Below are positions 1 to 7,247 of a stretch of DNA of 9,170 nt, piece by piece (the stretch's first letter is position 1; every line of letters starts with the position of its first letter). The DNA is taken from the NCBI GenBank assembly GCA_902783995.1, contig CACZTG010000068.1, positions 1 to 9,170 on the forward strand. Reading direction: 5' to 3'. The notes beneath the pieces are model-generated. The model was not told the DNA's origin and did not search any database. It worked only from the letters and a program-made list of their open reading frames with translations. A program made the position numbers and the translations under genes. The stretch comes from an uncultured Ruminococcus sp. Its GTDB lineage: Bacteria > Bacillota_A > Clostridia > RUG12999.

Positions 1-972
1 ATATTTTTCTATACCGAAAAAAAGCTTTCCGAGAAGCGCGGAGGGGTAATTTGCGCCTGTTACGGTAAGCCAGAACACAAAACCGAGAAGCAGGAGCATA
101 AGCGGCAGACCTGCGTATTTTGACGTTAAAATTTTATCGGCTTTGAGCGCTCTGCCGTGGTTTTCGGAAAGAATATGCCGCGCTGTTTTTTCGGCGGCTT
201 TTACCGACGCGGCGGCGTAAATATCCGTAAGAGCCTCTTTCTTTATGCCTTGTTCGTTAAGATAAGAAAAAGCTTCATCAAGCGCGTTTTCAATATCCGG
301 CGCCGACAAATCAATTGCTTCGCCTATTTGTGAAACAATTTCGGGATTGCCTTCAAGGAGCTTAAGCGCAACCCAGCGGCTGTCAAACAGTTTGCTGTCC
401 GGCAAAGCATTTTTTATTTTTTTAACGGCGCTTTCGATTTCATCGGGATATTCAATCAGCTTTTTAGGTTTTTTACAAGACTTAAGATTTTTATAAATAC
501 AGTTTTTTAAATCGGTTATTCCTTGTCTGTGTCTTGCTGATATCGGGACAACGGGTATGCCGAGTATTTTTTCAAGAGCCGCAGCGTTAATATGTATATC
601 TTTTTTTGCTGCCTCATCGACAAGATTAACGCAAAGAATACAGTTAAAAGAGCTTTCGGCGGTTTGCAGAACAAGGTTAAGATTTCGCTCAACGGCAGTT
701 GCGTCAGCAACAATCAATACAAGATTGCGGTCGCCGAAAAGGATATAATCTCGCGCGAGCTTCTCGTCCTCGGAATTTGAAATAAGAGAGTATGTGCCCG
801 GCAAATCAATAAGACGGCATTTTTTACCGTAAAGGTCAAAGGTTCCTTCAGCCACGTCAACGGTTTTCCCGGGCCAGTTGCCTGTATGCTGGCGCAGTCC
901 GGTTAAAAGGTTAAAGACCGTACTTTTCCCGACATTCGGATTTCCCGCAAGGGCAATTTTATATTCTTCCAT
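1..972 (-). CDS. feoB: Ferrous iron transporter FeoB, N-terminal part (cut by window edge)
   Basis: Inner-membrane Fe(II) importer with a cytosolic GTPase domain. The frame is open from the ATG at 972 to the window edge, giving the first 324 residues of a protein usually of about 600-800. Visible G motifs: G1 GNPNVGKS (residues 10-17), G2 PGKT (34-37), G3 DLPG (56-59), G4 NLVD (116-119) and G5 SAR (145-147). A helical region of the type that couples the G domain to the membrane follows, then the first transmembrane helix at about 287-305 (LPLMLLLLGFVFWLTV). The gene starts 3 bases after the feoA stop, and its ribosome site (GGGAGGG) lies inside the end of feoA, so the two are probably translationally coupled. 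Family assignment is secure; what lies beyond residue 324 is not visible. Confidence 0.97.
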   Translation of the reverse strand, partial: MEEYKIALAGNPNVGKSTVFNLLTGLRQHTGNWPGKTVDVAEGTFDLYGKKCRLIDLPGTYSLISNSEDEKLARDYILFGDRNLVLIVADATAVERNLNLVLQTAESSFNCILCVNLVDEAAKKDIHINAAALEKILGIPVVPISARHRQGITDLKNCIYKNLKSCKKPKKLIEYPDEIESAVKKIKNALPDSKLFDSRWVALKLLEGNPEIVSQIGEAIDLSAPDIENALDEAFSYLNEQGIKKEALTDIYAAASVKAAEKTARHILSENHGRALKADKILTSKYAGLPLMLLLLGFVFWLTVTGANYPSALLGKLFFGIEKY

Positions 973-975
973 ATG

Positions 976-1218
976 CTAATCGCCCTCCCTTGAAACGGTT
1001 TTTTCGATTTCGATTTTTTCAGCGTCGTTTTTTCTTAACGCGATAAGTGTTCCGCGTACAAGGTAGGCGGTAGGCTCGCCAAACGGCGCCTTAAAGGCGC
1101 TTATAAGCTTTGTGCCGGGTATAAGCCCCATATCGAGCATACGCCGCCGCGAGTCTCCGCTTGATAAAAGGTTCTTTATATAGCAGGTTTCATTTATTGA
1201 AAGTTCATTTAAAGTCAC
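976..1218 (-). CDS. feoA: FeoA, small SH3-like partner of FeoB
   Basis: An 80-residue cytosolic protein of the FeoA family, an SH3-like beta-barrel that supports FeoB-dependent Fe(II) uptake. The family pattern is visible in RRRMLDMGLIPGTKL (about residues 24-38), followed by a basic and hydrophobic beta-strand region ending in LIALRKNDAEKIEIE. The length is normal. The start is a GTG at 1216-1218. It is preceded by GGAGG with a 7-base spacer, while the overlapping ATG at 1218-1220 runs straight into TGA and cannot be the start. FeoB follows after 3 bases, which makes a two-gene operon. It is divergent from sufCB. Confidence 0.95.
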   Translation of the reverse strand: MTLNELSINETCYIKNLLSSGDSRRRMLDMGLIPGTKLISAFKAPFGEPTAYLVRGTLIALRKNDAEKIEIEKTVSREGD

Positions 1219-1250
1219 ATTAATTCCTCCGAATAAAAATATACATTACA

Positions 1251-1269
1251 GAATATGCCCGGAGTATTC
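1251..1269. promoter_or_regulatory. Possible operator palindrome upstream of feoA
   Basis: GAATA and TATTC form an interrupted palindrome of 19 bases with 5-base arms. It lies 33-51 bases upstream of the feoA start. Read on the minus strand, its distal arm gives a weak -10-like TATTCT. No classical Fur box is recognisable. The site could bind an iron-responsive regulator, but 5-base arms are common by chance. Confidence 0.2.
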
Positions 1270-1305
1270 CCATTGTGACAGACGAACAGTCTTTCGTTAT
1301 GTGCC

Positions 1306-1334
1306 TTGACTTTACAGGCTTGATATGATATAAT
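1306..1334 (+). promoter_or_regulatory. Sigma-A promoter of the sufC-sufB operon
   Basis: TTGACT (1306-1311) and TATAAT (1329-1334) are separated by exactly 17 bases. The -10 is extended by TGA directly before it (TGn-TATAAT). The expected transcription start near 1341 leaves a short leader of about 25 bases with a GAAAGGA ribosome site before the ATG at 1366. No riboswitch fits in this leader. Confidence 0.88.
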
Positions 1335-1365
1335 TATTATGTATCCTAAGAAAGGAATGATATAA

Positions 1366-2085
1366 ATGCTTGAACTGAAAAATATTTCGTTTAACGCAGG
1401 CGATAAGGCGGATATTATTAAAAATGTCAGCCTTAATATAGACGAAAACAAATTTACCGTAATAACCGGTCCGAACGGCGGAGGAAAATCTACGCTCGCG
1501 CGGATTATTGCAGGTATTATAAAACCTACGGACGGAAAAATATACTTTTGCGGCAATGACATAACCGATATGGAAATAACAGAAAGAGCAAGACTCGGCA
1601 TAGGGTTTGCCTTTCAGCAGCCTGTGCGCTTTAAAGGGCTTTCGGTTATGGATTTATTAAAAATCGCGGCGGGCAAAGAGCTGAATATGGACGAAGCGTG
1701 CAAGTATCTTTCCGAAGTGGGGCTATGCGCAAAGGATTATATAAACCGTGAAATAAACGCTTCGCTTTCGGGCGGAGAACTTAAAAGAATAGAAATCGCG
1801 ACTGTTATAGCAAGAGACGTTAAGCTTGCCATATTTGATGAGCCGGAGGCGGGCATAGATATATGGAGCTTTAAAAACCTTATTAATATATTTGAAAAAA
1901 TGAGGCGTGAACGCAGCGACAGAACAATAATAGTTATTTCACATCAGGAAAGAATACTTAATATCGCCGACGATATTATTGTAATTGCTGATGGGCAGAT
2001 TAAAGAAAAGGGAATCCGTGAAACAATAATGCCGGATATAATAGGTACTCCTTCGGCAGTCGGTCCCTGCCATAAAATGGTTTAA
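1366..2085 (+). CDS. sufC: SufC-type ATPase of a minimal Fe-S assembly system
   Basis: A 239-residue ABC-type ATPase that powers Fe-S cluster assembly on a SufB/D-like scaffold in the cytosol. All nucleotide-binding motifs are present: Walker A GPNGGGKST (35-43), Q-loop in FAFQQP (81-86), signature LSGGE (134-138), Walker B LAIFDEP (154-160) and the switch histidine H193 in ISHQE. The segment after the Q-loop (VRFKGLSVMDLL) and the EAGID after Walker B fit SufC rather than a transporter ATPase. No membrane partner is encoded nearby and the next gene is a SufB-like scaffold. Length is close to E. coli SufC. The short C-terminal tail carries a Cys-His pair (C235, H236) of unknown meaning. The start follows AAGAAAGGA with normal spacing. 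Confidence 0.94.
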   Translation: MLELKNISFNAGDKADIIKNVSLNIDENKFTVITGPNGGGKSTLARIIAGIIKPTDGKIYFCGNDITDMEITERARLGIGFAFQQPVRFKGLSVMDLLKIAAGKELNMDEACKYLSEVGLCAKDYINREINASLSGGELKRIEIATVIARDVKLAIFDEPEAGIDIWSFKNLINIFEKMRRERSDRTIIVISHQERILNIADDIIVIADGQIKEKGIRETIMPDIIGTPSAVGPCHKMV

Positions 2086-2102
2086 AAATTGGGGGAAAAA
2101 GA

Positions 2103-3029
2103 ATGCAAAAGATAGATGAAATTCAAAAAAGGCTTTTTGAAGAAGTTGCGGATTTACACGAGCTGCCTGTCGGCGCGTATAACCTCCGCGCTAACGGAGA
2201 GCTTGCGGGCAGAAAAACAACAGCTAATATTGATATAAAAACAAAAACCGATAAAAGCGGAATTGACATAACAATTAAACCCGGAACAAAAAAAGAAAGC
2301 TTGCATATACCTGTCGTACTCAGTGAAAGCGGTATTACCGAAACGGTATATAATGATTTTTATATAGGTGATGACTGCGATGTGCTTATAGTTGCGGGCT
2401 GCGGCATAGATAACTGCGGAAACCAGAATTCGGAGCATGACGGCGTTCATTGCTTTTATATAGGCAAAAACTCTAAAATTCGCTATGTCGAAAAGCATTA
2501 CGGTTCGGGAAACGGAGAGGGTAAACGCATTTTAAACCCTGTTACGGAGGTATATATGCAGGAAGGCAGCTCCATGGAAATGGAAATGGTGCAGATAAAG
2601 GGCGTTGATTCAACCGAGCGTAAAACAATTGCGAAGCTTGAAAAAAACGCCAAGCTTGTTGTAAGGGAAAGGCTTATGACGCACGGAAATCAGCAGGCGC
2701 TCAGCATTTATAAAATAGATTTATGCGGTGACGGTTCAAGTGCCGACGTTGTATCGCGCTCAATTGCAAGAGACAATTCGTATCAGAAGCTTGACGCGTG
2801 CATTGTGGGCAATGCGGCTTGCAGCGGACATACCGAGTGCGATTCGATTATTATGGATAACGGAAAAATCCTTGCGGTACCATCGCTTCAGGCAAACAAT
2901 ACGGACGCCATGCTTGTGCATGAGGCGGCAATAGGCAAAATCGCGGGAGACCAGCTCACAAAGCTTATGACTCTCGGACTTACCGAACAGGAGGCGGAGG
3001 AGCAGATTATAAACGGCTTTTTAAAATAA
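2103..3029 (+). CDS. sufB: SufB/SufD-like Fe-S scaffold, short (SMS-type) form
   Basis: A 308-residue scaffold protein, far shorter than E. coli SufB (about 495). It fits the two-gene SMS-type systems in which one SufB-like subunit pairs with SufC, without SufD, SufS, SufU or SufE. The middle is a beta-helix-like region. The C-terminus carries the family's ending: ECDSII (C246), then LVHEAAIGKIAGDQL (H273, E274), then the helix LTEQEAEEQIINGF. C246 and E274 are 28 residues apart, much like Cys405 and Glu434 of E. coli SufB, so they are plausible cluster-building residues; this correspondence is an inference. Other cysteines are C92, C100, C105, C117, C208, C233 and C240. It lies 17 bases after sufC, behind a GGGGG ribosome site, in the same operon. 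Confidence 0.9.
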   Translation: MQKIDEIQKRLFEEVADLHELPVGAYNLRANGELAGRKTTANIDIKTKTDKSGIDITIKPGTKKESLHIPVVLSESGITETVYNDFYIGDDCDVLIVAGCGIDNCGNQNSEHDGVHCFYIGKNSKIRYVEKHYGSGNGEGKRILNPVTEVYMQEGSSMEMEMVQIKGVDSTERKTIAKLEKNAKLVVRERLMTHGNQQALSIYKIDLCGDGSSADVVSRSIARDNSYQKLDACIVGNAACSGHTECDSIIMDNGKILAVPSLQANNTDAMLVHEAAIGKIAGDQLTKLMTLGLTEQEAEEQIINGFLK

Positions 3030-3070
3030 ATGTAAACACGGTTTTCCGGAAAAACAAGAATTATATGCCG

Positions 3071-3955
3071 TTATTCGATTTTTGAAAGAAATTTTTTTCT
3101 GAATGCCGAGGGCGGCATACCTTTATATCGTTCAAATATTTTAATAAAATAGCTGCTTGACGAAAAGCCTGTTTCGTAAGCCGTTTCGGTAACGGTTTTA
3201 TCGGTTGACACAAGCAGCTTCTCTGCTTCCGTTATTCTGACAAAATTCAGATAATCGTTGAAGCTTCTGTTCATAACCTTACCGAAGGTTTTTGAAAAAT
3301 GGCTGTAGCTCATATTTGAAAGCTTAGCGGCGTCCTCGGCTGAAAAATTTTCGCTGTAATGAGCGGAAATGTAATCAAGGACCTTTCGCACGGCTTTTAT
3401 GTTTTCGCCCTCAACCATCGAAACCGTCGGGATTATTACGCCCTTTTCCGCCCAATAACGGAGTATTTGCACAAATATACGGCTTATGTCGGCGCGAAGC
3501 GCAAATTCGTAGCCGTATTGTTTTTCGTTATATTCCCGGCAGGCGTCATACATAAGAGAGGGAATATCCGTTCCGTAAAGCTCCTCATGCTTGAAAACCT
3601 TCTGCGGAGAAGCATCGCTGAAAATAAACGGCATAATGTATTTTATACCGAAAACGTCTTTTGTCGAGCTGTAAAGTATTTCGGGCTCAAAGCGAAGGAC
3701 AATATATTTTTCAAATCTTTTTTTAAGAGATAATATTTCGTGCACTTCATTTGAACTGATAACGAGAAGGTCACCCGTACGGAAAAGGTGGTGCTTGTTA
3801 TTGAGCCAGACGTTGAACTCGCCGTCAACACAGTAAATAAATTCAATATAGGTGTGATAGTGCGCGCTGCAGCCTATGGGATTTCCCTGTTGAAGTCCGC
3901 AAATGATTTTTTGTTCAATTCCGTCAACAGTCGGCCGCTTCTCTAATGTAGCCAT
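3071..3955 (-). CDS. AraC-family regulator with N-terminal cupin domain
   Basis: A 294-residue transcription regulator, probably sugar-responsive. The N-terminal half is a cupin sensor with HYHTYIEF (H32, H34, E38), the turn TGDLLVISSNEVHE and H72. The C-terminal half has two helix-turn-helix units at about 203-224 (AEDAAKLSNMSYSHFSKTF) and 253-275 (VTETAYETGFSSSSYFIKIF), ending in the family's KGMPPSAFRK. The start is taken at the ATG 3953-3955 because AAAGGAG lies 8 bases before it. An upstream in-frame GTG at 3985 is rejected since it borders the -10 of the gene's own promoter and has no ribosome site. The gene is divergent from the dehydrogenase-ThuA-isomerase operon, so it most likely controls that operon. 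It converges on sufB with 41 bases between them and no clear terminator. Confidence 0.93.
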   Translation of the reverse strand: MATLEKRPTVDGIEQKIICGLQQGNPIGCSAHYHTYIEFIYCVDGEFNVWLNNKHHLFRTGDLLVISSNEVHEILSLKKRFEKYIVLRFEPEILYSSTKDVFGIKYIMPFIFSDASPQKVFKHEELYGTDIPSLMYDACREYNEKQYGYEFALRADISRIFVQILRYWAEKGVIIPTVSMVEGENIKAVRKVLDYISAHYSENFSAEDAAKLSNMSYSHFSKTFGKVMNRSFNDYLNFVRITEAEKLLVSTDKTVTETAYETGFSSSSYFIKIFERYKGMPPSAFRKKFLSKIE

Positions 3956-3976
3956 TTTACCCACTCCTTTACTAAT

Positions 3977-4005
3977 ATAATACACTAAAAATAAGAAAAA
4001 ATCAA
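3977..4005 (-). promoter_or_regulatory. Promoter of the AraC-type regulator gene
   Basis: On the minus strand, TTGATT (4005-4000) and TATTAT (3982-3977) are 17 bases apart. The predicted transcript would start close to the ribosome site AAAGGAG, leaving a very short leader. The position of this promoter supports the ATG at 3955 as the translation start. Confidence 0.65.
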
Positions 4006-4046
4006 GTATCGGAAAACAAAATATTACAATTTTTAAATTTTTTTAT

Positions 4047-4077
4047 TATATCAATTTTTTATCTGTATTGATATACT
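4047..4077 (+). promoter_or_regulatory. Extended -10 promoter with overlapping inverted repeat, before the sugar operon
   Basis: TATATCAAT (4047-4055) and ATTGATATA (4067-4075) are perfect 9-base inverted arms whose starts are 20 bases apart, about two helical turns. The right arm overlaps an extended -10, TGA-TATACT (4069-4077). No good -35 is present 16-18 bases upstream, because the left arm sits there. A weak -35 is what an activator-dependent promoter would show. The arms cover both core elements, so repression is equally possible. The divergent AraC-type protein is the obvious candidate binder. Confidence 0.5.
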
Positions 4078-4104
4078 GAAATAAAACAGAAAGGAATGAT
4101 AAAA

Positions 4105-5193
4105 ATGGCAGGCAGAATTTTAAAAGCAGGCGTTGTAGGCTGCGGCGGAATTGCAAACGGCAAGCATTTGCCGGCAATTAAGAAAATTCCCGAGGTTGAA
4201 ATTATTGCTTTTTGCGACATAATTAAGGAAAGAGCGGTTAAAGCGGCAAAGGAATACGGTGCAGAAGGCGCAAAGGTTTATACCGATTATAAGAAAATGA
4301 TAGATGAGGAGAAGTTTGATATTGTTTATGTGCTGACGCCCAACAAATCACATTCCCCGATAAGCGTTTACGCATTGGAGCACGACTGCCATGTTATGTG
4401 CGAAAAGCCTATGGCAAAAACTTATGCGGACGCGCTTAAAATGCTTGAAGCGGCAAAAAAGACAGGAAAAATTCTTACAATAGGTTATCAGAGCCGTTTC
4501 AGACAAGACAGTATATATCTTAAAAAAGCCTGTGAAAGAGGAGACCTCGGTGAAGTTTATTTTGCGAAGGCTCACGCCGTAAGACGACGCGCGGTGCCTA
4601 CCTGGGGCGTATTCTTAAATGAAGAAGAACAGGGCGGCGGTCCTCTTATAGATATCGGTACTCACGCGCTTGACCTTACGCTTTGGTGCATGGACAACTA
4701 CAAACCGAAGTCGGTTAAAGGCTCTGTTTTCAAAAAGTTAAGTAATCAGACCGAAACCGGCAACGCGTGGGGCGATTGGGACCCGGAGAAATATACGGTT
4801 GAGGATTCCGCTTTCGGCTTTATACAGATGGAAAACGGCGCAACAATAATCCTTGAAAGCAGCTGGGCACTTAATACGCTTGACGTAAAAGAGGCAAAAT
4901 GTACTCTTTGTGGAACGAAGGCGGGCGCCGATATGGAAGACTCGCTCAGAATAAATACAGTTGATTTCGGAAAGCAGGTTACGATAAAGCCCTGTATGGA
5001 AAGCGGAGGAGTTGCTTTTTATAAAGGAAATTCCGAACATGCCGCGGATATTGAGGCAAGACAGTTTATTGACGCGGTTTTAAACGGCACACAGCCTGTT
5101 GTTAAGCCCGAACAGGCAATTGTTGTTACCCGCATACTCGAAGCAATTTACGAGAGCGCAAGAACAGGCAAAGAGGTTATTTTCAATGATTAG
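4105..5193 (+). CDS. Gfo/Idh/MocA-family NAD(P)-dependent sugar dehydrogenase
   Basis: A 362-residue cytosolic oxidoreductase. The N-terminal Rossmann fold shows VVGCGGIAN (residues 10-18) and an acidic end of strand two (FCD, 36-38). The family's EKP (E100-P102) follows, and the C-terminal alpha/beta domain carries DIGTHALD with D183 and H187, the usual catalytic Asp/His pair. Members oxidise or reduce hydroxyls of sugars, inositols or glycosides. The partner next door is ThuA-like, and in rhizobial ThuAB the dehydrogenase half (ThuB) belongs to this family, acting on disaccharides to give 3-keto products. The exact substrate here is unknown. The ATG at 4105 is preferred over the in-frame ATG at 4096 because AAAGGA abuts the latter but lies about 9 bases from the former. 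It is the first gene of the operon. Confidence 0.92.
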   Translation: MAGRILKAGVVGCGGIANGKHLPAIKKIPEVEIIAFCDIIKERAVKAAKEYGAEGAKVYTDYKKMIDEEKFDIVYVLTPNKSHSPISVYALEHDCHVMCEKPMAKTYADALKMLEAAKKTGKILTIGYQSRFRQDSIYLKKACERGDLGEVYFAKAHAVRRRAVPTWGVFLNEEEQGGGPLIDIGTHALDLTLWCMDNYKPKSVKGSVFKKLSNQTETGNAWGDWDPEKYTVEDSAFGFIQMENGATIILESSWALNTLDVKEAKCTLCGTKAGADMEDSLRINTVDFGKQVTIKPCMESGGVAFYKGNSEHAADIEARQFIDAVLNGTQPVVKPEQAIVVTRILEAIYESARTGKEVIFND

Positions 5194-5911
5194 GGTTACT
5201 GTTTGGAACGAGTTTTTTCACGAGCGCACAGAAGCCGAGGCGGCGGAGGCTTATCCGCACGGCATACATAACAGAATAAAAGAATTTCTTGAAACAAATG
5301 AGGATTTAACCGTTCATACAGCAACCCTTGACGAGCCGGAATGCGGACTTACGGAAGAGGTTCTTAAAAACACCGATGTGCTCATATGGTGGGGACATAT
5401 GAAGCACAGAGAGGTTTCTGATGAAATTGCGGAGCGTGTAAAAAATGAGGTTTTGAAAGGAATGGGACTTATTGTGCTCCATTCGGGGCATCACTCAAAG
5501 CCTTTCAAAAGTCTTATGGGTTCGTCCTGCAACCTTACCTGGCGTGAAGAAGACCGTGAAAGAATATGGTGCTGCAAGCCGGGACATCCGATTGCCGCGG
5601 GAGTGCCCGAAAGCTTTGTGCTTGAAAATGAGGAAATGTACAGCGAGCCTTTCGGAATACCTAATCCCGACGATGTTATTTTTATAGGCTGGTACGCGGG
5701 CGGAGAGGTTTTCAGAAGCGGCTGTACTTTCACAAGAGAAAACGGCAGAATATTTTATTTTCAGCCGGGACACGAAACCTTCCGGGCATTTTACAACGAA
5801 AATATTATAAAAATTATAACAAACGCTGTACGCTGGGCGGCGCCGGTTTTAAGAACGGAAGAGCTTGTTTGCCCGCATAAGCCTGACGGCGCTAATTTGA
5901 ACACGCTTTAA
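5186..5911 (+). CDS. thuA: ThuA-like protein (trehalose utilisation family)
   Basis: A 241-residue cytosolic protein with the ThuA fold, related to class I glutamine-amidotransferase domains. It starts [10 protein letters not shown] with the following YPHGIHNRI typical of ThuA. Further family segments are [10 protein letters not shown] (65-74), [20 protein letters not shown] (95-114) and [10 protein letters not shown] (190-199). The place of a catalytic cysteine is held by a Ser-Gly-His-His stretch, usual in this family. The ATG overlaps the dehydrogenase stop by 8 bases (5186-5193), with AGAGG upstream, so translation is coupled. ThuA proteins work with Gfo/Idh/MocA dehydrogenases on 3-keto disaccharides, although their reaction is poorly defined. 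The last nine residues (PDGANLNTL) are encoded by the end of the inserted element at 5881-6154, so the native C-terminus has been replaced or trimmed. Confidence 0.9.
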   Translation: MIRVTVWNEFFHERTEAEAAEAYPHGIHNRIKEFLETNEDLTVHTATLDEPECGLTEEVLKNTDVLIWWGHMKHREVSDEIAERVKNEVLKGMGLIVLHSGHHSKPFKSLMGSSCNLTWREEDRERIWCCKPGHPIAAGVPESFVLENEEMYSEPFGIPNPDDVIFIGWYAGGEVFRSGCTFTRENGRIFYFQPGHETFRAFYNENIIKIITNAVRWAAPVLRTEELVCPHKPDGANLNTL

Positions 5912-6154
5912 ACGTCGATATTTCGTCGCTTTTCACCTTATCGGTCTTGATGGGCGCCAGCCCATCTTCGCCCTCTGCGGCAAAAATCGACTGAAATCTC
6001 ATAGTTTAAAGTCCGGCGGAGTTTATTTCGTGCAAATTTATGTCGAGACAAGGAAAATGCCGCAGTGAATACTTGACGTATTTACAAGGCATTTGACATA
6101 GTATCGGCATAAATTTGCCGAAATAAACCGTAGTTCAAATTGGCACCGTCAGGC
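5881..6154. mobile_element. MITE-like element with terminal inverted repeats and two internal hairpins
   Basis: The ends 5881-5902 and 6133-6154 are inverted repeats matching at 20 of 22 bases (GCCTGACGGYGCYAATTTGA core). TAA directly flanks both sides (5878-5880, 6155-6157), a possible 3-bp target duplication. Inside lie two independent long imperfect hairpins. Hairpin A (5906-6011) starts CTTTAAAC/GTTTAAAG and closes on GATGGGC-gcca-GCCCATC (5949-5966). Hairpin B (6021-6128) starts with nearly perfect 28/29-base arms GTTTATTTCG.../...CGAAATAAAC and closes on AATAC-ttga-cGTATT. The whole would fold as a three-way junction. It has no coding capacity and resembles a non-autonomous element mobilised by a transposase elsewhere. 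It fills the space between thuA and the isomerase gene and overlaps the thuA stop. Confidence 0.85.
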
Positions 6155-6209
6155 TAAGCCGGAAACTGCCGAAAGTACAGATTAATTTAATTAAGAAAGG
6201 ATGTTAATT

Positions 6210-7175
6210 ATGGAACTTTGTGTAATGTCACCTGTTTTAAATTCAATGGGACTCGAGGGCGCGCTTAAATATTTAAACTCGCTCGATGTCAGATGTATGG
6301 AGCTCGGGGTCGGAGGCTATCCGGGAAAGGACCTTTGCGACGCGGCGGATTATCTCGCGAATCCCGAAAAAATCGAGAATCTTAAAAAGCTTCTTGAAAA
6401 GTATAATGTTAAAATATCAGCGCTTGCCTGCCACGGCAACCCTGTCCACCCGAACAAGGAAACGGCAAAAGCTTTTCATGATGATTTTGTTGCGGCAATG
6501 AAGCTTGCGGCAAAGCTCGGAGTTGAAACAATAGTAGGTTTTTCCGGCTGTCCCGGTGATTGCGAAAATTCAAAGAATCCAAACTGGGTAACCTGCGCAT
6601 GGCCTACGGAGTACGGCGAAATTCTTGAATGGCAGTGGAACGAGGTGCTTATTCCGTACTGGAAAAAGACCGCGGAGCTTGCAAAAGAAATCGGAATCAA
6701 GAAAATCGCGTTTGAAATGCATCCCGGTTTTTGTGTATATAATCCCGAAACGCTTCTTCGTCTCCGCGCGGCGGTAGGCGATATTATAGGTGCGAACTTC
6801 GACCCGAGTCATCTTTTCTGGCAGGGAATAGACCCTGTATATGCAATAAAAGAGTTAAAGGGAGCAATTCATCATTTCCATGCAAAGGATACGAAGATTG
6901 ACGAGTTTAAGAAGAGGACAAACGGCGTACTTGACACAAAGAGTCTGGCGCTTCTTGCCGACAGAACATGGATATTCAGAACAATAGGCTACGGTCACGG
7001 CGCGGACGTATGGAACGATATTATCAGCACGCTTAAAATCTGCGGCTATGACGGCGTAGTAAGTATTGAGCATGAAGACGGACTTATGTCGCCTAAGGAA
7101 GGGCTTGAAAAAGCAGTTGATTTCCTTAAAAAAGTGCTTATATACGAAAACGCAGAGGGTATGTGGTGGACCTGA
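6210..7175 (+). CDS. Sugar phosphate isomerase/epimerase (xylose isomerase-like TIM barrel)
   Basis: A 321-residue TIM-barrel protein of the xylose-isomerase-like/AP-endonuclease-2 superfamily, which binds a divalent metal and acts on sugars or keto-sugars. Four likely metal ligands are visible in strand-end motifs: E169 (AFEMHPGF), D198 (ANFDPSH), H224 (HFHAKD) and E287 (SIEHED). Y261-H263 in GYGHG suits a substrate loop. Paired with the dehydrogenase and ThuA it could isomerise, epimerise or cleave a 3-keto sugar; the reaction is inferred from context only. The ATG at 6210 is chosen because AGAAAGGA lies 8 bases before it; the in-frame ATG at 6201 overlaps that ribosome site. The final 16 codons are duplicated at 8703-8757. 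The upstream hairpin element may dampen transcription from the operon promoter; no own promoter is obvious. Confidence 0.92.
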   Translation: MELCVMSPVLNSMGLEGALKYLNSLDVRCMELGVGGYPGKDLCDAADYLANPEKIENLKKLLEKYNVKISALACHGNPVHPNKETAKAFHDDFVAAMKLAAKLGVETIVGFSGCPGDCENSKNPNWVTCAWPTEYGEILEWQWNEVLIPYWKKTAELAKEIGIKKIAFEMHPGFCVYNPETLLRLRAAVGDIIGANFDPSHLFWQGIDPVYAIKELKGAIHHFHAKDTKIDEFKKRTNGVLDTKSLALLADRTWIFRTIGYGHGADVWNDIISTLKICGYDGVVSIEHEDGLMSPKEGLEKAVDFLKKVLIYENAEGMWWT

Positions 7176-7178
7176 TAA
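7124..7178 (+). repeat. 55-bp direct repeat, copy 1 (isomerase 3' end)
   Basis: This segment encodes LKKVLIYENAEGMWWT plus the stop and ATAA of the isomerase. It matches 8703-8757 at 53 of 55 bases. The differences (7133 A/G and 7145 C/T) are third-codon positions and silent. The repeat bounds the phage fragment on its left side. Confidence 0.97.
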
Positions 7179-7205
7179 AATACCTGTTATGAAATAATAT
7201 AAAGT

Positions 7206-7247
7206 GCGGGACTGTATCAAAATCTTTTTTATACAGCCCCGCTTTTT
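7206..7247 (+). terminator. Rho-independent terminator after the isomerase gene
   Basis: GCGGGACTGTAT (7206-7217) pairs with ATACAGCCCCGC (7231-7242) at 11 of 12 positions plus one wobble, with a T-rich 13-base loop, followed by TTTTT. A run of A before the stem makes it partly usable in the other direction. It lies to the right of repeat copy 1, so it may be an acquired terminator rather than the native one. Confidence 0.85.

Noticed and set aside
1215..1601. Hydrophobic minus-strand frame overlapping sufC
   Set aside because: Shadow of the SufC coding sequence and the promoter region; its apparent membrane segments reflect the opposite strand of codons rich in A and T.
3043..3054. TTTTCCGGAAAA palindrome between sufB and the regulator gene
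   Set aside because: It has no loop and no T run beyond the palindrome, so it is not convincing as a terminator.
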